This document shows positions 26,001 through 38,110 of a stretch of 64,000 nucleotides of DNA, in pieces (positions within the stretch are counted from its first letter, which is position 1; each line of letters starts with the position of its first letter). This DNA comes from Macrotrachela quadricornifera (lineage: Eukaryota > Rotifera > Eurotatoria > Philodinida > Philodinidae). The stretch lies in the NCBI GenBank assembly GCA_022393335.1, contig JAJEKB010000836.1, positions 49,910 through 113,909 of the forward strand, read 5' to 3'. The notes beneath the pieces were generated by a model. That model did not search any database. It had not been told where the DNA came from and was given only the letters and a program-made list of their open reading frames with translations. A program made the position numbers and the translations under genes.

Positions 26001-27709
26001 GTTAAACAAGAAAATAAACATCGTTTAGCTGAATGGCTTTTAAAAACCCAACATCAACAAATTAATCCAATGTCATTATATGATATGCAAGTTAAACGTA
26101 TTCATGAATATAAACGACAATTATTAAATGTATTACATATTATAACATTATATAATCGTATTAAAGCTCATCCTGAAGGCAAATATGTACCACGTACTGT
26201 TATGATTGGTGGAAAGGTTTGAAATAGAAAATAGAGAAATATGTGTATTTTTATGTTTTTAAATAGGCTGCACCAGGTTATCATATGGCTAAGAAGATTA
26301 TTAAATTAGTAAATAAAAAAAATAAAAAATAGGAATTTAGAAAAAACAAAATATTATTTTATGTGTTTTTTAGGTAAATAGTGTTGGTAAAATTGTGAAT
26401 AATGATCCAGTTATTGGTGATCGTCTCAAAGTTGTCTTTCTTGAAAATGTAAGTTATCCATTCATATTTACAGATGTTTAAAATTAAATTGATTGTAGTT
26501 CCTTCAAAATCTTATGAAAACAGGCTCTAGAAAAAGCTCTACAACATGAAATATTTATTTTTTATTTATGAATAGGTCGCCTTATCCAACAAACTCCTTT
26601 AAATACCGAGCTATAGAACTTCCAAGCCACTCTAAGTATAATCTGGAGGCAGGCTAAGCCTTTCAGTAAAGAATTAAATCTTATCACAAAAATTCTAGTA
26701 ATATCAGTCAGTTAGAGATGTTCTTTTTCGTTTATTACGACTTATGACCTATTAGTTATATGTTATTGTATAAAACAAGAAAAAATTTATCTATTAAATA
26801 TAATATTTAAAAAAATAAGAATTCTATTTTTTATTATTCTAAAATGTTTTATTCTTTTTAGTATCGTGTAACAATGGCTGAACAAATAATTCCTGCTGCT
26901 GATTTATCTGAACAAATATCACTTGCTGGTATGGAAGCAAGTGGAACATCAAATATGAAATTTATGTTAAATGGTTCTCTAACAATTTGTACATTGGATG
27001 GTGCAAATGTTGAAATGGCTGAAGAAGTTGGAACAGATAATATTTTTATATTTGGTATGACAGTTGAAGAAGTTGAAAAACGTAAACAAGAAGGGTAAAA
27101 AAATAAGAAATACATTCAGAAAAAAAAAACTATATTAATTTATTAAATTATTATTTAGATATCGTGCAAAAGATTTTTATGAAAAAAATGCTGAACTTAA
27201 ACAAGCTCTTGATCAAATTCGAGATGGATTTTTTTCACCAGAAAATCCAGATTTATTTCATGATGTTGTTAATAGTTTATTGAATGAAAATGGTGATCAG
27301 TATGTTTATTTTAATTATATTTATTTATTAATTCTTATTTTTTTATTTTTTTTAGTTATATGCTTTTAGCTGATTATGAAAGTTATATTAAATGTCAAGA
27401 AAAAGTTAGCGAACTTTTTAAAGTTAGTTTTTTATACCTTTCTTTACAATATAAAAATTCTTTTAATATTTAAAATATTTTTAGGATCCAATTGCTTGGA
27501 CAAAGAAATGTATTTTAAATATTGCTGCATCTGGTAAATTTTCCAGTGATCGTACTATAAGTGAATATGCTCGTGAAATTTGGGGTGTTACACCAACACT
27601 TCAAGCATTACCTCATCCACATGAAGGTCGACCTGGTACAAAAAATGAAGGGGAAGTTCCTACTCCTCATGGTTCATCAGCTTCACTAAATGAACAAGGA
27701 AAAAAATAA
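23001..27709 (+). CDS. PYG: Glycogen phosphorylase, 19 exons
   Basis: This enzyme releases glucose-1-phosphate from glycogen with pyridoxal phosphate in the cytosol. Exons: 23001-23360, 23413-23549, 23597-23662, 23720-23831, 23894-23944, 24000-24060, 24108-24190, 24255-24398, 25152-25391, 25452-25556, 25618-25676, 25737-25851, 25908-26216, 26267-26308, 26374-26448, 26862-27094, 27159-27299, 27356-27422, 27485-27709. All junctions keep phase; about 874 residues, some 30 longer than vertebrate enzymes at the tail. The N-terminus has RRKQIS (Ser20), equivalent to the Ser15 phosphorylated by phosphorylase kinase. Other landmarks are [59 protein letters not shown] and the PLP-lysine motif EASGTSNMK (Lys near 686). 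Introns are short except 753 nt (24399-25151) and 413 nt (26449-26861). It appears intact. Confidence 0.97.
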
Positions 27710-27791
27710 AAATTTTCTTTTATATTTATTATATAAACAAATAGTTAAGTAGTATATAGTTATTCACTAAGTTTGATTTTATCATATCTTT

Positions 27792-27995
27792 TCAACAAAA
27801 TAAAGTTTCATATGCCGGTGGAAGATCCTGTTTATTTGATGAAAGAATTATAATAGATAAATATTCAATCTGATTTTGTTTTTTTCGTCGTTGTGAAATA
27901 TATTGTCGAATATATTCAATAATATAAGCAAAAATGATTGATACAATAGGTATAATAATAAATGGACATATAAGAATAGTCATTCCATCGAACAT
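27792..27995 (-). CDS. Small single-pass membrane protein with PPxY motif
   Basis: A 67-residue ORF with a true ATG at 27995. Residues about 6-27 are one hydrophobic helix; a basic stretch (RRKKQ) follows, and the tail ends LPPAYETLFC, containing a PPxY motif that binds WW domains of Nedd4-type ubiquitin ligases and related proteins. The arrangement (helix, basic stop-transfer, cytosolic PPxY) resembles Shisa-like or small WW-binding membrane adaptors, but the extracellular cysteine domain of Shisa is absent, so it may instead be the last exon of a longer gene. It is convergent with phosphorylase; its stop codon lies 5 nt before the likely phosphorylase AATAAA (27799-27804). Moderate confidence that it is a real gene. 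Confidence 0.5.
   Translation of the reverse strand: MFDGMTILICPFIIIPIVSIIFAYIIEYIRQYISQRRKKQNQIEYLSIIILSSNKQDLPPAYETLFC
27799..27804 (+). terminator. Polyadenylation signal for glycogen phosphorylase
   Basis: AATAAA, 90 nt after the phosphorylase stop codon. It lies beside the stop codon of the convergent small membrane protein, so the two transcripts probably overlap at their 3' ends. Confidence 0.55.
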
Positions 27996-29069
27996 AATTT
28001 AGAATGATCAATGTGATTCTATACTAACACAAATGAGAAAAAAGAAATTTTCTCTCATGAGTAAAATAATAACATATTACAAATGTGTCGGTCGTTTTTT
28101 TTGTAGATTATGGTTATTGGAATGCTTCTATCAAGAGAATTGGCATGTGTTTCCTTTTTCTATTTTCAATATTATTTTTCTTTCTTTTTATCCTCTTCCG
28201 TTTTAATTATAATCGAATGAAAAGAGAGATTATAATTGATTGAATAGAGAACAAAAAAATTCAGTTTGTTTAGATTATATTAACCCAAATATACTCTTAA
28301 ATATGTGAATAAAAAACTTACAATAAGATTATTAACAATGTTTTCATACACATGAATAATGTCGATTTGTCTTCGGAAGTAAATAACTTCAATTTAATTT
28401 ATTGATAAATGATTCAAGTTTCCTGAATATGAAATATTTATTTTGACAGATATAATTAATAGAAGAACATATTTGAATTATGTCTTAAAGTCATCATTAA
28501 TATAGTATAGAAATTTTTAAGCAAGAATTAAACTTGAAATTGACAATTTTATACAATATGTGGATTATACAGTAATCATTCAAGTTCAGAGCTTCTAGAA
28601 CAAAAGTATCTGTAATTGTTTTTTTTTTGTTTTTAAAAGTAAGAACTAAAAGTACAGATATTGAAGAGATATATTTGCACTTAAAAACAAACATTTCTGT
28701 ACTTATATCCAAGTACAAAAATCTGTACTTTGTACTTTATCTTGAATTTATGAAACAGAATTTTTTATCTTCGTATATTTGTCCTAAACTATAAATTTAA
28801 AGTTATACAAATTTTTGCTTTTTCAAGGTTAGTCAGTGCATTCTTTTATTGAAGAAACGATTAAGTATGCGTGATTAATGTTAAAATATGTAGTTTACAA
28901 ATTTTTAAGAAAGAATATTTATGCAAAACAAATTCTAATACAATGTTAATCATCTATATTTAGTATTAAAATAAAAAATGATTAAAATCTTGTCGAAAAT
29001 CCAGTAAGTTTTTAAGAAATGAGAGAATATTGCGGTACAGAAGCTGTGGCTGAACCACATTTGAAATTG
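27996..29069. other. Gene-free stretch
   Basis: AT-rich. Between 28630 and 28740 there are repeated GTACTT/AAGTAC words resembling the 48727-48893 element. No gene is supported. Confidence 0.5.
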
Positions 29070-29075
29070 TTTATT
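29070..29075 (-). terminator. Polyadenylation signal for the beta-helix gene
   Basis: TTTATT on the plus strand reads AATAAA on the minus strand, about 60 nt after the stop codon at 29136. Confidence 0.5.
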
Positions 29076-29135
29076 ATCGAACAACCAGGATTGTTTGTGG
29101 TTGAATACTCCTATACAGTAGAAAAGCATACTAAA

Positions 29136-31047
29136 TTAATCAGAACTGAACAAGATACTATCAGAGTTGCTTACGTATGCACCAACAGTCGGAGTTGCGA
29201 CAGATCGCGGCTTTCCATTGTAATCATAAAGAGTTTGATAGAGTGGATTTATACCTTTATTGATTAAAAGAGATCCTGATGCTGAATAAAAATTATTGAC
29301 TGCAGCATTTAAAAAGGCATTGTTAGAGATCGTGAATGTTCCACACGATGCAATGCCTGTAGCACTAATAGTGCCATTAATAGCATTATTGTAGATGATA
29401 GCACCTGAAACAAAAAAAATATTAAATATTTAGAAAGTTTCATCGGATGACATTGAAAGACTGACCAGTCAAATCATTCGAAGCTTTGATTGATGACTGA
29501 TTTCCACAATAGAGTACATTGTTGAGTATTGTAATGTTCTTATTTGTAACACTATTTAGACGAAGACACGCATCTGCTTTCGACATATAAACAGTATTTC
29601 GGCTGATTGTTATATTTCGAATGTAGTTGACAACGGGATAAACAGAATTCACTATAACGCCAATGCCGGCTTGATCTAATAATAAGGAATAGCTAAGATT
29701 AGTTTAGTTTCCTTAGTATTTGCTCTCAGATTCTTGGGACTTTCCTTAGTTTTATCGAACGACTCACTCTTATTTGGAAAGAAATATCTTATTGGTTTGT
29801 ATAACTTTACACGAATCATCAGATGTTTTTAGATGAAGTACGAAGAAAATAACCTCTGTATTTGACAAGACTATTTTTCTTGACCAATCCTTTGTATAAC
29901 TTCTAACTTTCACAATCTCTAAATGTTGAACAGCTGTAAGATGTTAGCCATAATATCTGAATGAAAATGATTCTTGCTACTCTTATGGTATAATTGTATA
30001 AATCCGTGTCTACAAGCATAATCTACACTTTGATATGACACATTTTGACTTACTGGCATTAATGACAATATTATTAGTGATTGTCGCTCCAGATGTACAT
30101 TGTATTCCAAGATCAGCTGTTCCAGCATTGATTGCCAAATTTCCGTCAATCAAATTTCGACCACGATCATAGTCATCATAAACAATAATACAAGGACCAA
30201 CTACATTATAACAAACATTATTACGAATGATAACATTGTATGATCCAGACTATTAGAATACAAATATGTTCAATAGATCAACAAAAATAGATATTTACTT
30301 TGACTTGGAACCCAGCTCTTGATCCACCAGATGAGCCAAGTGTATCATGACAATAATTATGATCAAGCAATGAATTTCGAATTCGACATGCATCACTGGC
30401 ACATCCAACATAAACACATTCACCTGTTGTGGCACCTATTTTAGAAAAAGTAATACAAAGACATTTCAAAGTCGATGCTAACCTAGAGCATTTGTATTTG
30501 TTATTTCACTATTGCGTAAAGTTATGTTGGAATATTCATTTCCGGCATCGTTGGCTGAAAATCCCACTCCAGTGGTGTTGAAAATGTAAATATTGTCGAA
30601 AACTGCATTCGTTGTAACTAGATATTGAGTATAAAAGAAATGAGATACTAAAGAACCTTAAAACATTTGGAGTTACGTACCTTTGGGCCCAAGACGAACT
30701 CCTCTTGAACCTTTGGTAAATGCTATCCCTTTAATCATGAAATTTGATCCTTGAATATTTATGACATTTTGAGCACTTGCACCGGCTTGAGAACATTGAA
30801 TAATTGGACGTTGTGCATTAGAGGCACCTTGAATAATAATTGGTTGGCTGAGAGTACCGTTCAATGTCAATTGGAAGTAACCAGATCCCGATGTTGTATA
30901 GATGCCATAGTTCATTATAGCAATGTCACCTGCTTTCAAATTCGACAGAATTATTTGCCAGTTTGTGGTTGAAGTAGTAATAGTATACGTAGTACTTTGT
31001 ACATAAAAAATAGTAGTACAAAAGATGATCACCGTTAAGAATGACAT
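29136..31047 (-). CDS. Secreted right-handed beta-helix protein (polysaccharide-lyase-like)
   Basis: Six exons join in phase: 30681-31047, 30483-30617, 30299-30435, 30054-30249, 29466-29675, 29136-29404; 437 residues. The start MSFLTVIIFCTTIFYVQST is a signal peptide. Then come repeating short beta-strand turns rich in N, G, I and V (for example GSNFMIKGIAFTKGSRGV, NVIIRNNVCYN, GATITNNIVINA, NITILNNVLYCGN), the pattern of parallel beta-helix proteins such as pectate, alginate or chondroitin lyases. The end (DYNGKPR...PTVGAYV) matches the closing motif common in bacterial members. The product is probably secreted to act on a polysaccharide, but no catalytic residues can be assigned. Its similarity to bacterial proteins suggests horizontal acquisition, with introns of 47-63 nt plus one of 378 nt gained later (inference). 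Confidence 0.8.
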
Positions 31048-31329
31048 AGTGTCGCGTTGAATGTCAAGTCGACGTACAAATGTTGATATTCAATCTACTT
31101 GTATAATAGAGAAACAGAGAAATACTAAATTTCTAACGTATTTATATTTGTGTGTGCTAATGCTTTTACTTGTTCATTCATATAATTAACAGCACCTATT
31201 TAAACTTACAGTTTTTGATACCGAACTCTTCTGGGTTTTGAAATTCATTAAAGAATACACTATTATAGAACGTTAGCATCCAAAATATATAGCCATAGAT
31301 AGAATTTTTCGTAGGATCTAAAGAAAGTT
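31048..31329. other. Upstream flank of the beta-helix gene
   Basis: AT-rich sequence between the beta-helix start codon and the inverted-repeat element; it presumably holds the promoter. No motif stands out. Confidence 0.4.
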
Positions 31330-31570
31330 TCTGAACCTGATCAAAAAAATATGTACCATTCTAAGACTTTTTGTGCTAATATAGTACTCAATTATGTATC
31401 TTATAGGTGAATGTTTTTTCCTTACAGTCCATATATTTAGAGAAGCATAACAATCCTTTATTGACAGCATTTTTCAATAGAAAATTTTTTCTGATAAGAT
31501 GCACGCTTGAGTAATGTATTAACACAAAAACATGATAGAACACCTAATATTTCTATGATCAGGTTCAGAA
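31330..31570. mobile_element. 241-bp inverted-repeat element
   Basis: TTCTGAACCTGATCA (31330-31344) is perfectly inverted at 31556-31570. Pairing resumes inward (TTTTTGTGCTAATA near 31367 against TATTAACACAAAAA near 31518). The interior is AT-rich and non-coding. It is best explained as a non-autonomous DNA transposon. Confidence 0.6.
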
Positions 31571-33949
31571 GTGGTTTTTGACCTGATGAAATGCTTTAAC
31601 AATAAGAAATCTTTCTTGCTACTAACTAGTCTTAAAATTATTCATTGACACAGGAGCCTTTTATTTAGCATATTATCCTACCTATGGCAACATTCTAATT
31701 CATGTAAAATTAGTAATAGGTGAAATGAAATTTGATTCCGTCTCTATAGTTTAAAAAACAAACTTTTCGATAGAAGCAAATCAATAAATTTACTTGATAA
31801 ATTCTTTCTCTTAAACTTCATCTTTACATTTGCTGCATTGAGGATTAATTTTATCATCAATATCATTGTCTTACAGTACTATAAGAAACTGTCTCGATCT
31901 AATTACTAGACATACATCACTCTAATATTCTCTTTGTGTAAGGACATACTTTTAACCTTAATGTACACGCAATTCATCGATGAGCTCTCGTAATAATTTG
32001 CAGTAAACTTATGACATATTGTCGATGTTTAAACAAAATTCGTTCTAGTTTTACTATTGTCTATCGAATACTTACCTATAAAAAGATGCCGAACATATCA
32101 ATATCTTTACAGTAGAAGTTGCTGAAAAGAACCAGCTGCGATTATTCAAGAAATACTAGAACTGCTGCTTAGTACTAAGCTTTCAAACAACTTTTTCATT
32201 CTTCTATTGAAGCTGAAAATCTTGATACGAATGGATAAACTGCATCGAGTCCCATCTAGCACCAACATTCTCTCAATCGTGACACATTCTGGAATGGACA
32301 TGTGCCATAAATTGTAAGTTTTCTAACTGAAATTAGTTTTTAGAGAACAGATCTCTCCATTTTCAAGTTGTTTCTTATAATATATTTCTTAAAGGCACCC
32401 ATTACATACTACATTTTAGATGCTATTTGTGACTGTTGACATTCTTCTTTTGCATAACACTATAGGCGAATAGATTAATAAAAAACGCAAATATGCTACT
32501 ACCTTAGGTCAATTCATTAATTATTATAAAATGTCTAACAAAAATACAATTAAAAACACCGTGTTTTGACCTAAAATTCTATTCTTCGTCCGGTAATCCC
32601 AGTCAAGAATAGCATCATCCGATAGAGTATCAAACTTTGCATTCATCACAACTAATTAGAAGGTCAACACATATATAGGGATGAATCCGGAAAATATATT
32701 CTATTCTAAAATCTTTCGAAACTAAAAAAAATTTAAAAAAAAAAGATGAATCGTGTATCTTACATAGGGTGATTACTCTTCGAAGAACAGGTTATATAGA
32801 ACGTACGACACCCTGATTGTACACTCTTACACTATTATATCACATAGTAGTTTTGAAAAAGGACAATATCCATACGACTCCATTCTTATAATCTCGCTTA
32901 TTCAAACTAATTGATTACCTGAATAGAGATGCCGATCTATGGAAAAAAATTACATTCACCCACACGAATATCAAAAATAAGATTTGTATGAGGTGGTGTT
33001 TTTCATGCAGCATATTTATATTAGATGTTGGTTGTGCTCAGTTAAGAGAAAATATAAAAAAAGGTAGGCGTACTTTGATCGTACATTTTGGGTACATTAA
33101 ACTTTTAATAAAATGACAGGTTGCAGAACAGAAAGAAGTAGGCGTGATTTAGAATACTGATTTAACATGCATTTGTTAATAAGGTTTATACAATCTTTGT
33201 TGATTTCGTTGCCATGATCCACAACAAATTTCTCTATTCATATTATTGCTTTGCCATTGAAGCAAATAAACATTTCTCTTCACATTTCGCTACCAACTGT
33301 AATGCACCGCAATGACGATTCTGCAGTAATATGAATCGCGTCATTTAAGATGATTTAAATGCAAACAAATCCAATTAAACAAGCTTGCCATTAATAGTCA
33401 TTTAAGCAGTCTTACAGTGTAATCAGTTAATATGAAGCCATGATAAAATTGAATTAACACTAAAGGCGATCTAGATATAAGTCAATGGAAATAAATAAAC
33501 TTTAATTTCCTCCTCCGTTTTTCAAAAGACGTTTTAATGTTTATCTCTAATCGAGCGAGTAAGTGCTCAATGAATTCAAAAAGGTGTATCATTTATTATT
33601 TCACTTATTCATAGATTTATACCTCTCTAACTACAAAGTATATGTGAAAACTACATGTTTCCTTTCAGCAGAAGACACCCAATGACCAAACCACTTCTTG
33701 AAACTTGCGGAGTTAAGAATCTCATGAAGAAAAACTTATTTTCTAACTTCGAGCTAGATTAAATATAGAAAATGATGATCTAAGAGAATTATTGAGTTAC
33801 ATGAGCTCTTGTAAATATAAAAAGATTTTTCTCTAGTATATTTTATTTCTTACGTTTTCTCCTTAAATAATTCGTTGACTTCTTACGATTTTGATATTAT
33901 CGTTACCTTTTTTCGATTATATGAAACTGCACTAATCAAGTCTCGATAT
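31571..33949. other. Gene-free stretch
   Basis: 2.4 kb of AT-rich DNA with stops in all frames, no gene and no clear repeat that I can support. Confidence 0.5.
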
Positions 33950-34587
33950 TAGAGATGGGCGATTCCGAATCGGAATCGACAACAGTTTATACGAATCAGA
34001 ATTTTTCTCTGAGCAGTAGTTGAATTAGTTATTGAGAAATTTATTGAAACTATATTTGTTAAATAGTTACACTAGTAGGTGTTCCTAAAAACAATACAAT
34101 CCAATTCAATTATCTATAAATTAATTTATAAATGCTTTTTCAGTCATATTCACGAGTATTAAAAATAAAAATCACTATCAAAAAATGGGTTAAGTTTATC
34201 AGCTGGCTCTTCACTGTCATTAATTTTCTTTTGACCACGAAGATCATTAGAATTTCCATTGATTATTTACAAACTCTTTATCGCTTCTCTGTTTTCATTC
34301 TTATGCATTCATACTGCCCGAAAAGGTTCACAGGAAGGAAAAAGAATAAATGCGCTTCGCTTAGTCATAGCAGCAATTAAAGCGTTTTGTTTATAATAAA
34401 AACCTTTAAAGAAAAGAAAGAATTCTGAAAAATAGTGCTGACAAACTATTTTAATAAAAAACATCTAAAATTAAACAGAAAAAAAACGAAATTTTGTTGT
34501 GATATTTCAAGCAAGGTTATTTCTATCCAAAAATAACTAACATTTAGCGATACCAATACTAGAAATAGTTAACTTTGCACATCTCTA
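33950..34587. mobile_element. hAT-like non-autonomous element
   Basis: The left end TAGAGATGGGCGATTC and right end (GCACATCTCTA, ending at 34587) form a short imperfect terminal inverted repeat of the TAGAGATGKGC type seen in many hAT elements. The first bases inside the left end include the GAATCGGAATCG repeat typical of such MITEs. The flanking octamers do not match, so a target duplication is not preserved. The ORF at 34132-34380 inside it is not convincing. Confidence 0.5.
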
Positions 34588-36334
34588 CTCACACCTGGTA
34601 AGAAGCATAAATCTTTAATATGTGTGTGCTGTGTGATATTCATATATATAATAAATAAAACCAGAGGATTTCTTCAATCTAATGGCATTCCTTATTCACA
34701 AATTAACTACACTAAAAGACATTAGTCTAATTGAAATAAAACAGCGATGAAAGTATACTTGTATTAGCAGTATATGCTAGAAATAGTAATCTATCTGACT
34801 CTTTAAAATTGATCAGCATATTTTTTACTCATGAGAGGCTCATGTTAATAAATGGTAGTCCTCATGAAATTGGAACACTAGCGAACATCGTTTGCTTTTC
34901 GACCCAGTATATAGTTCGAATTGTTTTTTACGCTGTTTTTACAAACATGAAAGTTGTCTGACCTTATTTAGCTCGTGATTACTAGGATGATAAACGTTTT
35001 ACAGTCTTATAAAAATTCACTAAAATGAACACTACGTTTCATTGTGAAGAAATCTTTTTTTCAAAAGAAATATTGTTATAATAATGTCCGACTAGAGTGG
35101 GTTCTACCAATAGGGTAGACATCGGATCAAATGCACATGATCAATCCTTTACCCGATGTAAGCCGCATCCAACCATCGAAAGTTAATTCGATTCTATAGC
35201 ATCGTAGTGATATAATTAAAAACATTTTAATAATTCAAGTTATTCTTGTACGAAAAATATTTATCATGATTTTTTCTCATTTTAAGTTACTATTTTGAGT
35301 GGAAACTAAGCATCCTATTGACTTCATAAAAAGAACCCGTCAGATAAGATCGTAAATCTGCCATCCTTCTAGATTTTGATGCTGACATTCTAACAAGATA
35401 GAGCTTGAAATTTTGCATCGTTTGATGCTATTCCTATGGATCACTTTGATATTGGATGATACATCAATTTTGTCGTAATTTGCATAATAATGGCTGTTGT
35501 TTCGTATCTATGGGTTTTTTGATTGATTTAATCAGTATCCAAATTAATAATCTAGATTGATAGAGTTTTTCATGCCCTACAGAATGGCAATTTTTTCAAA
35601 GGTGCCAACAGTTCTTTTGTGAATACATAAGATCAACAACACTGAGTACAACATGAGCAGTATTCATATATTTCATAGATTACTGTTTTTGTCGAAAACT
35701 TTTCTCTTCGAAGATCAATTTAGTGCCAAACGACTTTAGCATAGAATTCTGCACTTTCTCAATCTCTACAATTCTAGCTAGTTTTGAAAAAATAAGCTTC
35801 ATTATCAAGACTCTGTTTCTTTGAGAAATCATTAAAAAAATGATTAATTTTTATCAGTTTTGTGTACAATTTTGCACTAATTTGAACAGAATCTTTGGCT
35901 CACATTATGTATTGCTTTCTAATAAGCATCAAGCATACTTTCTCATCAATATCTTGCTATAGATCAATCGATAATATCGACTACCATTGATGGTAATAGA
36001 ACTTATACAGCATCTAATTTAAACAGAAAGTACAATTGTCTTTATTTTCATTGAGTCAGATGTCTTAAATATACGTACTTTTGTTCTCCAATAGAGTTTT
36101 AGAGAATGTAGTTATCATTATCTCGAGTGTCATCGTTGTTTTCGCTACGCCTATCGAATAATGTTTATGCCTTCCATCAAATGTGTTGTTTGTGACTGTT
36201 GGAGAAGCTCAACAGAATGCAATTCGTTGTCTTCAAGTACTTATGGGTGATTTCATGATTATTTACGATTAAATGGCAATGTATTTAATGTAAATGATGC
36301 ACCAATACTTTATATATAATCAAAATAAGTTTTA
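34588..36334. other. Gene-free stretch
   Basis: AT-rich sequence leading up to the transposase relic; the 5' part of that element may lie within it, but no terminal repeat was found. No other gene is supported. Confidence 0.45.
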
Positions 36335-38110
36335 ATGGGTCTTTCGACTTCTGTTTCATCTGATTCGTCATCTTCAGATTCGATGGAAACCGATCACAAC
36401 AGTGACTATTTTACCTTGAATAATATATCATATGCTGGTTCAGGTGACAAACAATGTGTTATTTGTCGAAAACATGTTTGTTCTGAAATGATATTAATGT
36501 CACATAGCGCTCGACTTAATCTTTTATTGATTCATCGGTTATTTTCTCTACATGGAACATGTTGCTATTCGTTTCGCTTTATTAACGATAGTTGTCTTCC
36601 ACTCGATGAACATATAAAAATAAAAGATCGTTTACAGTTCCCCACATCGTTATCGTCAGATGAATTACGAACTGTTTTGAACGATTTACTTTCGTTTTTT
36701 GACCAATTAAGATCATCATCTAGCCTCGATTTTAATGATCCATTGTTGACCAACGAAGACTATGAAGCGTGGACTGATTAGTCAAAAGAACAATTCGAGG
36801 ACATGTTTAAAGAGATCTCTTTTTTACTCCGTTCATCATCGAATCGAACAAGTCGCAATACATTAGCAATTTTTTGGATTAAGATCAAAACTAACTTATT
36901 CTTCCGTCAAATTGGTTCTTTATTTAATATATCCAGCAATTTCAAGATTAGAAGGCTACGTGCTGCTAATGCATTCAATTCGATACGAGAATTGTTTATT
37001 TTCAGCATTTCGTAGCAAAACATTTGGCCATTGGTCACATGGCAGTACAAGCTGCAAAGACTCATAATACCACTTACACCAAAGTATGGCTTCATGTTTC
37101 ATAATATTTGAAAGAAGAAGTAGCATAAAAATCGCTGAGACAATGTATTTCATAACGTTAGCTGCATTGAATCATCATATAATAGATATCAGCTAATAGC
37201 ACCAGATAAGGAAATATAATAAAATGTATGTAGAGTGAAAAAACAAAGATTTTTCCAAGTGAGAACTAATAAGATGCTTACATATGAAAAGTGTTTCTCT
37301 ATCGATACATATAACCTATCATGACTGTAGTGCTCATTCACAACTTAATTCTAAATTGAAACTGTGTCAACGAGAAAAATATCAATGATACCAATGTGAA
37401 TAGGTACTTGAGTGCGCTGGGAAGAAGTCAAGAAAGCTGTTCTGCTTTTGAAATCTCATTTATAAAGGATGAAGTATAGGATGAGACAATGATATGGGAC
37501 GAATTCTATGATTATTTAGTCTAAGAGAAAAAGTAGTAGAACTGCGATGTAAATCAGCGATACATTGTCAAGATCATGTGAAACACCTTTTATCTCGACA
37601 GCTACTCTATTCAAAGCTCTTCATTGTAGAAATTTTTTGGAAATGATCCAACACTCATTTGGGATGGAACGTACTTTTATATTAGGAAAAGTAGTTCTCA
37701 CGAAGTGAATCGTGCAACTTCCGATAGACAGAAGAAGCGACACTACATTAAATTCCTGTCGATCGTTCGCCCAGACAGTTACGTAGCTGATATTACTGAA
37801 GCATTTTATAAGGATGTTTAAATGATGCTACTATTTCTCATGAAATCCTTAATACGAATAATGCATTAGCAGCATGATTAAGAAGTGATGGTTACAGTAT
37901 TCTCGATAGAAAATTTGGAGATGTGGTGAAACTCTTCCAACATTTGGATTATGAAACACATATGTCCACTTTTCTAAAAAAAAGAAGAAAAGCAGCACTC
38001 TACTCTGAACGTGAACAACTCATAATTAAGTATAAAAGTTCGATGGTCGATAGAAGGATTTCATGAAAGATCGAAGAAATGGTGAATTTTCGGAGATAGA
38101 ATTCAAAACT
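36335..38110 (+). pseudogene. Decayed DDE-type (Harbinger-like) transposase
   Basis: The intact start (36335-36781, 148 residues) has a serine/acidic leader and a cysteine-containing domain (CVICRKHVC, then HGTCC). An in-frame TAG ends it, but the same frame continues (36782-37015: SKEQFEDMFKEISFLLRSSS ... IKTNLFFRQIGSLFNI), reading like the helix-turn-helix region before a DDE domain. Further on, 37660-37821 encodes LIWDGTYFYIRKSSSHE ... KRHYIKFLSIV, resembling the DGTY segment of HARBI1-like DDE_4 nucleases, and 37885-37980 encodes a DRKFGDVV-like stretch. Several stops and frame changes separate these blocks. Family assignment rests on motif resemblance only; the gene cannot make a complete transposase. 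Confidence 0.65.

Noticed and set aside
34132..34380. 82-codon ORF
   Set aside because: It lies inside a hAT-like MITE and has no transposase motif.
36565..37153. Minus-strand ORFs opposite the transposase relic
   Set aside because: Antisense shadows of the N-terminal transposase reading frame.
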